A program made the position numbers and the translations under genes. The notes under the pieces are model-generated. The model did no database searches and was not told the origin of the DNA. It worked only from the letters and a program-made list of their open reading frames with translations. A stretch of 64,000 nucleotides of DNA from Takashimella koratensis (lineage: Eukaryota; Basidiomycota; Tremellomycetes; Trichosporonales; Tetragoniomycetaceae): the NCBI GenBank assembly GCA_003116875.1, contig BCKT01000001.1:573763-637762 (forward strand), in the 5' to 3' direction. Positions 12,153 through 23,792 of this stretch are shown here, in pieces. Position 1 is the stretch's first letter; every line of letters begins with the position of its first letter.

Positions 12153-14221
12153 TTATCCGATCCATTGGCCGTTGTTCTTTCACTCGATCAGCTCATTTGT
12201 CTTCCCTGTACACAATCCAGTGATCCGCACGTACCAAGTGTAAGACCTGTCCTGTCATCGCGTTTGACTCGGCGCTAGCGAGGAAGACTATATCGGTCAA
12301 AGTTTATCAGCGTCAAGACCGTACAAAAACATGCGCCACTAGCACATAGGGAGTATCATAAAGTCGCGGCATGTGAGAAAAGGTCAAGAGACAGGGTAGG
12401 TAAGGGAAGGGAAGAGAGACCTACCGTACGACGGACCCATCTCAGCGGGCATACTAGCTCGACCGTGGAGAGGAACAGAACCAACGGTCCAGTCCTCCAT
12501 CTGCTCTGCTGGCCTCGAGGCAGGTTGGAGCGGTGTGTACACGGGTCCTAAGCCTTATCAGTCTCCATCCTCATGCACACTCAGCTTCGATCAACCAAAC
12601 GCTCAACGAAACACACAGAGGCTTGTAACCTCGTTTAAGCGCTGAAGATCTAGAGCATCCCTGATTTTTCAACTTACCAGGAGCCACGGCGTTCACTCTG
12701 ATTCCCTTGGGCGCGAGTTGGAGTGCCAACGAGCGGGTAAATGTCACGATCGCACCTTTGGTGCTGCTATAGTCGACAAGGGCCGGAGAGCCCTTCCAAG
12801 CAGTGACCGAGGTCGAATTGATGATTGAGCATCCGCGCTTGAGGTGGGGGAGGGCGAACCTAGGAATCCCAGGGAAACGAGTAAGCACAATTTCGGGTGG
12901 GGAGAGGGAAATTGAGGATAGATCGAAACTATCATTTGAGAGTATCCAAAATTGATTGAGGCTCAAGGAGGGAACTCACTTAGTCAACGCGAACATGGAG
13001 AGAATGTTCGATCTGAATGTGCTCTCCACATCACTCAACTATACCAATCTCACCAATCAGCACAGAGACTTAATCTCGATTCACACCACCACTTCACCTA
13101 TGTATCCTCTATTTGGGGCCATCCTCACTCACATCAATCTGATCCAGACTCTTCTCCATCATCTGCTTGCTTGCATTATTGACCAATACATCGAGTCGAC
13201 CAAAAGCCTCGATGTGCGATCTGATCACTTGTTCGCAGGCGGTCGAGTCCATCAGGTCTGCGGGGATCGTGAGGCACTTCTGGCCGTCGAATTCGATAGC
13301 TTTCTTGACTCGTTGGGCACTGAGCCAAAAAGCGGGGTCCAGGGACAATGTCAGCTCTAGAAGCTGGGTGACTCGTTTCAGCCGGAACAAGAGACACAGA
13401 TAGCTTGACAGGAGGTGGAGATGGCTGTTGGTGGTCCAGGCTTGAATCGAGGAATCGAGAAGAACTCACTCTTCTTCCTCCTCTGGTAGGTACACGATAG
13501 TGACGTCCGCTCCTTCGCGCGCAAACTGCTGAGCGGCGGCTCGTCCAATCCCCGAGTCACCTATTCATCCATCACCCAGAGACGCCAAGATCAGCAACTC
13601 TTCCAGTCGAATCATGGAAGGGGTTAAAATCAAGCGCTACCCCCTCGGCGACTCCAGACCTGTATATACAGGCTCGTGTCTACGTACCTCCAGTAACAAT
13701 CGCAGCCTTGTGTTTGAGCTTGCCGCTGCCGATGTACTAGTTACCCGCAATCCAAACAGGAGGTGGAGGGGAGCACCAGTCAATTACACTCTACGATACA
13801 GGTCTCAGGTTCAAGGAGCCGTCACTTACCTCTTGGAGATAAGGTTTCCCTTCGTCATCCCACCACTCGAGCTTGGTGAACTCGGCCAGTGGGTCCATAT
13901 CTTTGTCTTTCCCTGGAAGTTGTTGCTTCTGCGCCTTGATCTCCGTCAGCGCCTAGGGGTAGTAGGAGGATTGTCAGCGATAAAAAACTTGCGTTCCGAG
14001 GGTGCGAAAGCGATATAGCAAGGGGGATCGGACTGGGTAGGCGCGGGCGGCGGTGATGACCAAGGACGCAAAGCGAAAATCACCTTGTACGCCGTCACAA
14101 TCTCTGGTTTCTTCTCCCCCATCGTTAAAGCAGTTGCAGTGATACTTCGAGCGCGTGTCAAGGTTGAGACAAGTTGTCGATTTGGTCGAGTTAACGCTTT
14201 GGAAATGCGAAGAAGCGACAT
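12153..14221 (-). CDS. Short-chain dehydrogenase with mitochondrial-type leader
   Basis: A spliced SDR gene whose last exon (12176-12153) is only eight codons, NNGQWIG and stop, and restores the family's usual GQVLHLNNGQ ending. The first exon (14221-14084) begins with a basic leader lacking acidic residues ([20 protein letters not shown]), predicting mitochondrial import. A second in-frame ATG at residue 34 would start a leaderless form. The body shows the [17 protein letters not shown] cofactor motif, LVNNAS, a catalytic Ser in INSTSV, Tyr and Lys in YSSTKGA, and VNAVAPGPVYTPL. The pre-domain ([18 protein letters not shown]) and overall order match the long NAD(P)-dependent aldehyde-reductase-like SDR group that includes bacterial general stress protein 39. 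The substrate is unknown. The exon beginning LSDVESTF was chosen because it gives [15 protein letters not shown] in frame. Confidence 0.88.
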
Positions 14222-14711
14222 GAACTACAATGTGGTGGGGAAAAAGGGTGTCGACGAGTCGCGATCTTGATTTTGGGTAGTGGGCCAGACTACTCTAGAT
14301 CCACAGCAACTAGCAACAGCATCGCTTGGCTAGAGGACAGGCATGACGAACACGTCTGGATCGAAACGTCGGAGGTTTGACGTCACACGATCCAAGTCGT
14401 TACGTTGATCAGGTCATCAGTAACTGCAAAGCTATGACGTTTCCCCACATTGCCACGATACAAAGCGTTTGGTGCTTCATGTTTCGGGGCTAGTCTCTTC
14501 ACGCCTGAAGATCCGCCTTACCCCTGCTCATAAATCACTTGGACGTAGACAAAGATTACTCATACACCAGCTCAGAATAAACACAAAAAACTAGAACAGC
14601 ACCAAAGCCGATCACTCCCCTCATTGTCTAGCTACCATCTGAAACCCCACCCCAACAACTTCACCCTGCCCGCTACCATTCTCCGATTCATCTGTTCATC
14701 CCTGACGAATC
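14222..14711. other. Intergenic region between two minus-strand genes
   Basis: This is 490 nt upstream of the SDR start and downstream of the coiled-coil gene's stop. It is A/C-rich near 14570-14600, with no repeat or gene I can support. It should contain the SDR promoter. Confidence 0.55.
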
Positions 14712-17700
14712 CTACCGACCGCCCGACGGCATGAGGTGCGCGGCTGAAGCGACGAGGCCCTCTGCGCGATCGTTACGTTTCCTCGTGAGATCCAGTTGTT
14801 TCTCCAGGTCCCTGGTCATACGAGCCAATCATCAGCTTCAGCTCGCTTTCCCCTCGCTCCAGAATGGGCTGTAGACATAACGCGAACGTAGAAATCCAAC
14901 CCAGTCCTCGAACCTAAACTCACCGGACTTGCGCCTCGAGCTGTAACGCCCGTTCCTTCCCACCTTGTTTCTCAGTCTTGATCTTCTCCCCTGCGATTCT
15001 CAATCTATTCTCATACTCCTTAACCCTAGCTTCCCACTTATTCTCCGCCTGGCCTGACCGAGATTGGAGTTCAGCCATCCGGGACTCGAGTTGGGCGAGT
15101 TGGTTGGATGCGGTTTGAGCTCGTTTCTCAGCTGCCGTAGCTCGTTCAGTGAGTGAGCGGATCTGAACAGAGGATTCTGAAGATCCGCCTGTACGCTGGG
15201 AAGAGAGTTGTTGAGCTAGGTCGGCGTTGCGTGACTGCGGGGACAGAGAGTGTCAGTTTACTGAAAAATGAGAGGCTGGGGTACAAGAGCTTCTTAAAAG
15301 CCTTGTTTTAATTTTTTTGATACTCACCTTGGCAGCCTCGAGCTCGCCCTCTTTCGTCGCATACTTGGCCTTCCACTGCATCCGGACCACTTCGAGCTTC
15401 TTTACCGAGGCCTCGAACGAGTCGAGCGCACGCCACTTTTGCTCCAATTGGCGCTTGAGCGATCTGTATCCGGGGTAATACTGGTGTCAGCACCCAGCCC
15501 AGTTATCAAGACACGCCAAAGTGCGGAAAATAATTCGGGCATGCGTAGAAGGAGTAGACATGCTCAGACTGGAATCAGCTACTCACGCCATACGCTGCTC
15601 GACCGAGGTCTCGGTCTCCTTGATCCGTTTCTCAAAGTCGGATCGCACGAGGTTGACAGATCGCAGCCTTTGGAGCAAAGTATCTCTGAATACTGTAAAG
15701 TTTGCTGGCGTAACACTGTCCTGTTTCCGAGTCACCTTGTCAGCCTACGTATCAACAAAAGTGTGATGAACCAGACACAAGATGTAGAATGTATTGAGAC
15801 CCTTATCTGAAGCCTACTCACTTCCGTTCCGAGGAACTTGTTGACCTCCTTGAAGACACGAAGCAACAATTCCGTTCGTTCTTGTCGTTGCGACTCGCTC
15901 TGCTTTTGAATCTGGAACCGCTCGTTTTGAGTCTCGGTGAGTAGCGGTTCGAGCTCTTCCAGTCGTTCTCGGAGATGCGTTGCCTCGCGCTCGTGTTGTC
16001 GTGCGGACTGGAGAATGGGGTAAGATCCCTGCGTTAGCCCAAATGCTAGGGGACCATTGCACAGATTCGCAAAGTCTGTCTGAAAGACAAAGCTCTACTT
16101 ACTTTGGAAACGCTGTCGAGTTTGTCGGAGAGGTTGAGCCGTCCTTGTCTCTCAGACGACAACAACGCTTCCAGTTCGCGGTACTTTCCGACCTGCCAAA
16201 GGATCAGTCTCTTCTTGACCCTTACTCATCCAATCAAAGCATACACCTTCTTCTCTTACAGCCTCCGCCCAATTCGCTTGCCCACTTACCAAATCCGCAA
16301 GTTCCGCATCACGCGATCTGAGCGCATCCTCCCTGACCCTTGCCTCATCCCTCGCTCGATCCAATTCATCCTCACACCGTTCGAAATCTCGCTTGACTCG
16401 ATCCATCTCTAATTCAAGCGAATACCTGTCCGTCGTATGTTCGTCACCGAGTTTCTTGCGTTCACTCTCAAGTGATCGGAGAGCGGTTTGGACAGAGGCC
16501 AGGTCTCGATCGCGTTGAGCGACGCGGTCACGGGCGGCTTCGAGTTCGGACGAAAGGCGTTTGTTCATCTACACACACAGTGAAAATTATATCAGTCACC
16601 TTCCTCTTCCCCTCTAACAAGAATACGCAGTCTGTCCTGATTAAACTTTACTCACCTGGTCGCGATCCTCGACGAGGCGACGGTACCTATCCGCCTCTTC
16701 CGCAACCTCTCGTTTCCTCGTCTCCCTCGTCGACGCGTGTGCCTCCTCCTCCCTCCTCATTCGAGCAGCCACATCATCCCTCTCGTCCTGCGCCTTCCTC
16801 CGAGCCTCCTTCAACGCCGTCGCAAGCGCCTCGTAGTGCGTCTTGGTACTGTCCAGCGCTTCGTCGGCTGCCCGAAGCTCGGCGTTGAATTCGGCCTCGC
16901 GTGCGCGGTACTCCTCGAGCGCTTCTTCAAGGTCGTACACTTTCTGTTCAAGCTGTGTTTTGTCAGTATCGATCCAGGCGCCGCCCCCTTGTCATACTGA
17001 TACCAGAATTGAAACAGCTTGTGGACGTGCCCACTCACAATTTCGACCTCGCGATTAGCCTCGACAAGGTCCGCGTCCTTGTCCGCATTATCCCGCTCAA
17101 TGTTCCGCAACGTATCCTCGAGTCGATCGTGCGTCTCTGCCTGGGCAGATTCAAGTTCTGCCACTCGGTCCTTGGCGATCGCCAAGTCGTCTTCACGCTC
17201 AATGACGAGCTTCCGGATATCTTCCAGGTCCTGTTCGCGCTCTTGTAGGACCTGTCAAGAGTAACACACGAAGTGTCAGCTGTACTGCTCACGGACGAGA
17301 TCTTTTCTCTCATCATGGGCTGTAATGGGGGAAGGAATCATGTCCACATGGAGAAACAGAACAACTTGAACTCACATCCTTGAGTTCATCCACCTGGGCA
17401 CGAGCCTCGAGGACCTCATCTCTCCACTCGGCCTCGACCTGCCCAATCTCTCGTTCATGCTCTTGAACCTTGACGTCCAGCTCGGCGTTGAGCTCGTCGA
17501 GCTCTTGGTCCCGCCGATCGAGGTCGAGCTGGGCAGCAGCGAGTTTGTCCCGCAAGAGGTTGATTTGCTGTGTTCACCGGCGTATCCCACAGTGTCAGCG
17601 AGTTGTCTCGACATAGTCTTTCACATGGCACAAGGGAGATACTCACGTCCTCGAGAGCTTCGATATTGCCCCCAGCCGAGTTACGAAGCACGTCCAGCTC

Positions 17701-19279
17701 CTTTACCCAATCAGCCAATCATCCAAGCCACTCTTTCAACTGATTCCCTGGGCCAAACCCCAACACTCACCTCTTGAAGCCTGAGCACGGTCTCTTCAGC
17801 CTCGCGCGACTTGCTCTGGTCTCCACTTTCGTTCAAACCCTTGACGTCCGCCTGGATCCTTTCGAGTTCATCTTGGGCCCTATCCGCTTCGTCCCGAACC
17901 CTATCCAGCTCTTCCTTCGTATCCTCGAGCACGGCTTTAGCCTGCTCGACCTCGTCTTCCAGCGCCTCGGCACGATCACGCCAGACCGCTTCTGACGCTT
18001 CAGTATCTTCCAGCCTCGCGCGTAGATCCTGCACCTCCTCCGCACTTCCACCCACCACCGCATCACCTCTCTCCTTCCCTTCTCCTCCAAGCTCAGCTTC
18101 GAGTCGCGCAACTTCTGCTTCCGCCGCACGCCTTCGATCTTTCTCGTCTCTCCACATATTCTCCATCTCCCTCGACTCGCCGAGTCCTCTGCCCCCCGGC
18201 TGCCCTCCGCGCGCAGCAGCAGCCAAGTCCCGGTCTTGCTGCATCAACAGTTTCTTCGACCGTTTCAGCTCCTTCGAGAGGTTTAGGATCTCGATCTTGA
18301 GCTTGACGTTCTCTTTCAGCGCAGCTTCGATATGATCAGGGGCCATGCTAGCCAGTCGTTCTTTGAGGAAATGGTTTTCGAGCTGGAGGTTGAAGTTGTC
18401 TTTCTGCAACGCGTCGACGTTCTATATCGCCCAAACCCACGCAGACACTGTCAGTCAAAGCCCATTGACACAGTACAGACACTGGAACCAAGGCAACGTA
18501 CCTGTTCTTGCTCTCGAAGCGTCATCTGCGTTGACCCTGGTACATTCGCAGCGACACTATGCCTCCCGCTCCGTTTACTTGGACCGGCATGGTACGTTCT
18601 CCCTCCTGATCCTCCTGGTGTCATCCCAATCGACAACGACCCCACCCCCGTACTCATATCTTCATCATCGTCATCCTCGCCTCTCCTCGCGCCTCGACCT
18701 GCCGCCCCACCTCGGCCGTACCGGTCCGCACCAGACTCGTCCGACCCGTTAGAAGAGATGGACGCGCTGCGGAGGTACCTGCTCCGCCGAGGCGCGTTGG
18801 ACGAGAGTTGCTCGTCCGGGAGCGCAGAGTGGGACGAAGCGCGCCGGACAGTAGTTGGTGGAGAGAGGGCAAGGAGGGCGGACGCGGCCGCAGGGCGGGG
18901 AGGGGAGGGCGTGGCAACCGCGGCAGAGGACGAGGTCTCCGGAGAGTCGATAGAAGGCAAAGTGGGTACTGATAGGTTGGAAATGACAAGGTCAGCTGGG
19001 TTGCAACTTTGTGATTGTGGGAAGTAGACAATGTGTCAAGGAATAGAGAAAGTGTTAATCAGGTCACTCACCACGAGACACTCCTCTCGCGACGGGCTGA
19101 CGGGTAATCGATGATTTTCCAATCCCACCATCGTCACCCCCATCCTCGTCGGACCGGAAACTGGAACCCAACGATCCAAGCGAGATATCAGGCAAAGTCC
19201 GGCCAGCGAGTAAGGTGGACCCGTTCGATGACGCGTTGGGCGAGTTGAGTAGGCCCGTGAGCGAAGATGCGGGGGCCAT
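14712..19279 (-). CDS. CM1 (centrosomin N-terminal) motif coiled-coil protein, gamma-tubulin complex tether (Mto1/Pcp1/ApsB type)
   Basis: About 14 exons encode roughly 1,100 residues, starting at the ATG in ACCATGGCC (19279). After a Ser-rich, disordered N-terminus, exon 2 ends TLREQEQ and exon 3 continues NVDALQKDNFNLQLENHFLKERL, then LKENVKLKIEILNLSKELKRSK. This is the CM1/Cnn_1N signature (basic EQE, LxKxNFxLxLxxxFLxERL) through which Mto1, Pcp1, Spc110 and CDK5RAP2 bind and activate gamma-tubulin complexes. The rest is almost continuous coiled coil (ELEAARDRVAQRDRDLASVQ and similar). A later block, RTELLLRVFKEVNKFLGTE then TPANFTVFRDTLLQRLRSV, resembles a conserved region of ApsB/Mto1-type proteins. 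It probably acts at spindle pole bodies or other microtubule-organising centres. Whether it is Mto1-like or Pcp1-like is undecided; no clear PACT domain is visible at the C-terminus. Confidence 0.88.
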
Positions 19280-19715
19280 GGTGTTGGCCTTGTGTGCGGG
19301 TCTGGCTGTTGGGGTTGTGAAACGCGCTTCGAGGGGAGGTGTAGATTGAGGAAAGAGGGACGATAGACTGGAAAGAATAAAGGTCGCGCGGACAGTGACG
19401 AGACGAGTGTAGTCGAAAGTCGAGCGAGCGCGAGGGATACAAGGGATACAGGTATCGTCGGTGTGGGGGTACAGATCGATACGATTCCTACCTCTGGACG
19501 ATGCTGTGTCCGTTGTTACCGCGGACGAGGACGAGGATGAGGATGAGGATGAGGATGAGGATGAGACCCGAGTGTTGTTGTTTACGAGCAGCCGAAACGT
19601 TGAATCACGCTTGCCTTCCACTTGCCTCTTTGGGAAATGGATCCTTGTCTCTAACCTCACTATAATTTCAGATCCTCTCTGGATATTCTACATTCTCCAC
19701 CCACCATACATACCC
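19280..19715. promoter_or_regulatory. Bidirectional promoter region
   Basis: This is 436 nt between divergent starts (19279 minus and 19716 plus). It includes a (GATGAG)n run at about 19526-19564. A long minus-strand frame upstream of 19279 is Ser-rich because of this repeat, and I treat it as leader rather than coding sequence. Confidence 0.6.
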
Positions 19716-20965
19716 ATGTCAGTCTCGACTTCCAGCTCTAGCTCTAGCTCAAGCTCAAGCTCAAGCTCGAACAAGAGCAGAGGCTTGTACGCCCGCTCGG
19801 GGCCGGTCTACCCCGTTGACCCTGGCGCACCGCTCTTCGTCGCCAAAGCTGTCCTAGCCACAGGTGAGGACTGCAGACCGAGATCCGACTTTTCCCCGTC
19901 CACCCGTCTTCCATCTTGGTTGGTCAAGCTGACGGTGGGACAGCGACGATGGGCGCGGCCACGGGCGCTTCGATAGGAGTTGTTCGAGCGCAGAACCCGT
20001 TCGCGTTGAGTATAGGTATGGGTGTGAATTGTGGGATAGCAGGGCTGGCTTTCTTCGGTAAGTCTGACCTGATCCATATTCTCAATAACCTATCTTCAAC
20101 TCCTCTTCCTTCTTCGTCTTGGTCCTTGTGGTCCCTTGTCTTAGCTTTGGGTGGCAGAACCTTTCAAAGACCTTGCTGACTCTGCGTGCAACTCATTTGC
20201 ATCACAGGACTCAGAGAATACGCCGTCTCTCCAGGCTTGAGAATTTTGCGGCAGCGCAACGATGACGGAACACCGACGCTGCCCGACTCGAGCTCGTCCC
20301 CCTCTCCTGCTTCGTCGATTGGAGAACTCCGGATGGAGCGGATAGCTGACTCTGCGATTGCTGGTGCGGTCTCTGCGGGCGGCTTGTCATGGGCTTTCCG
20401 TGAGTACAAGGTTTCAAAGTTTCAATTCCAATTAATCATCGGGGGCGACGGGAGAACTGACTCCCTTTCTTCGCTCGACTCAGGCGGATGGAATACAGCA
20501 CTTCCAGCAGCTTTCACAGCAGGTCTCATTGCGTCGTTACTCCAGTTTTCCGTAAACCAGCTCCGTATCACTCGTCTCGAGCTTCTCCGACCACGGTCTG
20601 CTTCCCCCTCCCCTTCCCCCTCTGCCTCTTCCGCGTCCACCTCTCCTTCCCCCTCCCTTTCCACAATAACACCCCCTCACCCCGCGCTTCCTCCCGCTCT
20701 CCCGTCTCTCGCAGAAAGCATGGACTCCCCCCTCCGTACTCCCGACTCTGACCTTCAAGCGCGTGACGCCCGTTCCCTCCCGTCCCGTATCATGAGCACG
20801 CTCGGGACCTTCCTCCCTGTCCGCAAACTTTCGGACGACGAATACCTCGCGACGATGGTAAAGAAGCGAGAAGAAGTCGAGGCGCGGTTGAAGGAGATTG
20901 AGGAGGAACAGATGAAGATGTTTGAGGTGGCGTCGGCATCTGAGGCAGGTCAGAAGTTTAGATAA
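19716..20965 (+). CDS. Tim17/Tim22/Tim23-like small multi-helix membrane protein
   Basis: Four exons; the first runs from the ATG at 19716 to 19863 and the second begins at 19944. The N-terminus is a Ser run followed by VYPVDPGAPLFVAKAVLAT. Then come glycine-zipper helices typical of the Tim17 superfamily: MGAATGASIGVV, NCGIAGLAFFGLREY, IADSAIAGAVSAGGLSW and ALPAAFTAGLIASLLQF. The last helix is followed by a Ser/Pro-rich segment and a charged C-terminal coil (KKREEVEARLKEIEEEQ). Introns are phase 1. Tim17-family members include inner-membrane translocases, complex I subunit NDUFA11 and peroxisomal PMP24-like proteins. I cannot say which this is, or rule out an unrelated glycine-zipper protein. 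It shares a promoter region with the CM1 gene. Confidence 0.72.
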
Positions 20966-21273
20966 AGTATGGGTAGTAGATAGATAGATCAGGATCGGAC
21001 ATGTCGAGAGCCTCTTGAGTTACGGAACACAATCGCATGGATCGTGTAAACGGATTCCTGATTCCAGGCCTCGTTCGTAGGACAATGATTCTTCACAGTC
21101 GATCTGCATTTGATATTGAACAGAACATAGTATCAACATGCGCTCGTGCCCCTCACTTCGTCTCCGCCCAGTCCACACACCACCCCTCGTTTCTTCTCTT
21201 CGATTTTTTCCCCTCTCGGCACAACCCCCTTCCCTACCCCTTCCCTAGTACCACCGTCGCCCGACGCCATACT
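20966..21273. other. Short convergent 3' region
   Basis: This is 308 nt between the stop codons of the Tim17-like gene and the next SDR gene. C/T-rich sequence lies near 21180-21245. No feature is supported. Confidence 0.55.
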
Positions 21274-22878
21274 CTAGGCGTTCTCTGGGACACGGTCGAG
21301 GCCAGCACGGCCACGGCTTCGGCTCCGCGGCTGGAGTCCCTGTTTGGCGTTGACAAATTCTTCGAAGCGCGCTTTGTCTGCAAGTTCCGTCAGTCGTATC
21401 CCGTGCCCAGCGACCGATTCCCAACTCGGTCATGATGGGAGGTGTGGTAAACTAAGCCAGAGAGAAAGGATGGATAGCCGATATCAAGACTCACACGATG
21501 GGTGCCACCTTGAGAGAGCAGGGCGGTTGTCGAGAACGTCACGCAACGACCACTCGATCCGTGCCTTGTCAAGGGTCTGACAAAGGCTGATCAGCGACTG
21601 TGTCCGAGCACAAAAGGATGACCACAAAGAATGTCGAGCTTCTCGATCCTTTCCCTCCGGAGAGAGGAAGGGTAGGGAAGCAGAGTAGGGGTCAGAGTAC
21701 ATCTCAAACTCACCGAAGTGGTCTCGTTGTCTGGGCAAATGACGTAAAAGTCACCTTCCTCGAATACTTTGTCAACCATGTAATCGACAGTTTGCTCGGG
21801 GGTCCATGCGCCGTGAGGCTTGGCCTTGCCGTTGCCTGCGCCTGTGAGACCGGTGTGGACCCATCCGGGGCTACGAGAGTACTTGTCAGCGGTGCTTTGA
21901 GATGTTGCAGGGTCCTCCCTTGTTGAAGATGAAATTGAGAAAAGCACAGATACGACCACTTACACAAAGAGGTGGGCAGTGCAATTGCCATCGGTAGCCG
22001 TCCGCAGCTCGTGTGCGACTATCAGTATTTCAGCATCTTCCTTCCACTGGCGTTTCGCATGCACGGTAACTCACGCTGCTCTGTGAACACCTTGACCGCT
22101 GCCTTGGAGACATTGTAACCCGCGTTCCCAGGTGGGCAAGTGATACCCTGTTTGCTGCCAGTGTTGATGATCACACTCGCGTTCTCTTGGCGGACCATGA
22201 TGGGCGCAAAGACCTGGGCGACGTTGACGATACCCTGCATGTTGGTGCCGAGCACAGCGGACCAGTTGGACTGAAGTTCGTTGAGTGGGGTCGAGAGGCT
22301 GAAAGCAGGGCAGGGGCGGGAGATGCCGGCGTTGTTCATGAGCAGGTGAACCTGGAATCTATCAGCATCGTCTTCATCGCCTCGGTAGGCACACAGCCTC
22401 CCTACTCAGTCCTGCAGTATACGTGTGCATGGGATCCAAGCTGGGGGACTTTACTCACCTCGCCGTAAGCGTCCAAGACTTTATCCCGGAGAGCGACGAC
22501 CTGGTCGATCTGAGAAACGTCGGCCTTGAACGCCAACACGTCTGCGGCTCCATCCACAGCCTTGACCTCTTTGACGGCGTCGTCAAGCGCGCTGCTGACA
22601 TCGACAAGGACGACGTTCATCGCTGTTGCTGCAAACTTCTTTGCAGCTGCGAGACCGATCCCGGACCTGTGGTGGTCGGAAGCAGGCGTTAGCATCAACT
22701 CGACCCGTTTGTTGTGACGAGCACCCGACTCGGATGCAAGGCTTATCGCCCGATCACTGCTTTTGTTTTGGTGATAGCGGCGGTGACGCCTGGAGGCCTG
22801 GACTCGGACTCGGACTCTGACTCACGCTCCGCCGGTGATGACTGCGACTGCCTTTGCATGGAGGATTGCCGAGTTCAT
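21274..22878 (-). CDS. Short-chain dehydrogenase/reductase
   Basis: Seven exons start at 22878 (MNSAILHAKAVAVITGGA) and end at TAG 21276-21274. Exons 1 and 2 join across a phase-2 intron to give VITGGASGIGLAAAKKF, the NAD(P)-binding TGxxxGIG motif. The acidic end of strand two (VVLVDVSS) suggests NAD preference. HLLMNNAGISRP, the catalytic Ser in INTGSKQG and the YNVSK tetrad residues are all present. Later exons give FVPGWVHTGLTGAG and a C-terminal PALSRWHPSYKARFEEFVNA. The final junction was chosen because only the TTGCAG acceptor keeps this ending in frame. The tail is basic and Arg-rich. The substrate is unknown. This is a different subfamily from the SDR at 12-14 kb, which has a pre-domain and a leader. 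Confidence 0.9.
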
Positions 22879-23792
22879 GGTGTGTATCGTGGGTAGCTTG
22901 ATGAATGAGGTGGGTAAGAGTGGGGAAGGTAAAGTAGGAGGAGTGACTGGGGATGAATGGGAACGATGCATGCTGGTTGCCCCGGTGGAGGGTGGAGGGA
23001 TCCCGGCTGAAAGCGGTCCGTCGCTCAGACGACACCCCTGGGATTGCTGTTGCTCTTGTTGCTGCTGTTGCCGTTGCTACACCTGCCTAGTCTAGCAATG
23101 ACGTGCCCCAGTGCAAAATGTCACGGTGGTCTCTATTTGCTGGATGCTGGTTGGTCAAAGAGAGACAGAGTTAAGGGTAAGCCATAGGCATCCCAACAGA
23201 GAACCAGCAAGACTCAAGCGGTCGGGCCGACAGAATAAAGGCGGCTCAGGCGGCACAACCGATCGTCAACGGCTCTGCCTCTGCCCCTGCCCCTACCCCT
23301 TGCTTGCGCCCCCTCCCCCCATCCCCACTGCCGTCGCTTCGACCACCCCGCCTGGCCAATGACAACCACCTCGTGTCGGCGACCACTCCGCTGCACCCCC
23401 TAGGCAGACTGCAGAATGGTCCGACACGATTCCGACCAATCCCAGTCTGGTTGCATGTATCCCTGTCTCCGCGCTCCCGCCCCTCTTCTCTCATCTCGGC
23501 TAAATCGCGCAACGCACTTTGCGCTTACTGCTTGGTCCAAATTCCCTCCGTTCAGGCGGATTTCTTTTCCATCCGAGCGAAAGGAAATCACGCAGTGCAG
23601 TACGCCCCACCCACGCCTTGCCGGCGCTACAGAGTAACAGCGCACAGCTTGAATCATTCTTCACACATGTCACTATTGTTTACATTTAGCACCATCAATC
23701 AAAGGACGAGCTGAACACAATATAAAATACAGACAAAACCAAGGTACCACTTTCCCAGGCTCGAGGACCTATCTCCGTCCCTCCCTAAGCGA
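22879..23792. other. Intergenic region upstream of SDR and downstream of CWC25
   Basis: This is 914 nt with no supported gene. A TTGCTGTTGCT-type triplet-rich stretch lies near 23045-23080 and a C-rich segment near 23270-23400. Frames across it are Pro/Arg low complexity. Confidence 0.55.

Noticed and set aside
12176..12237. Reading through the last SDR intron to end in [15 protein letters not shown]
   Set aside because: Splicing to the short exon at 12176 restores the conserved LHLNNGQ ending, which the read-through lacks.
19280..19660. Extending the CM1 protein upstream in an open frame
   Set aside because: The extension is basic and Ser-repeat sequence from the GATGAG microsatellite. The ATG at 19279 has the better context (ACCATGGCC).
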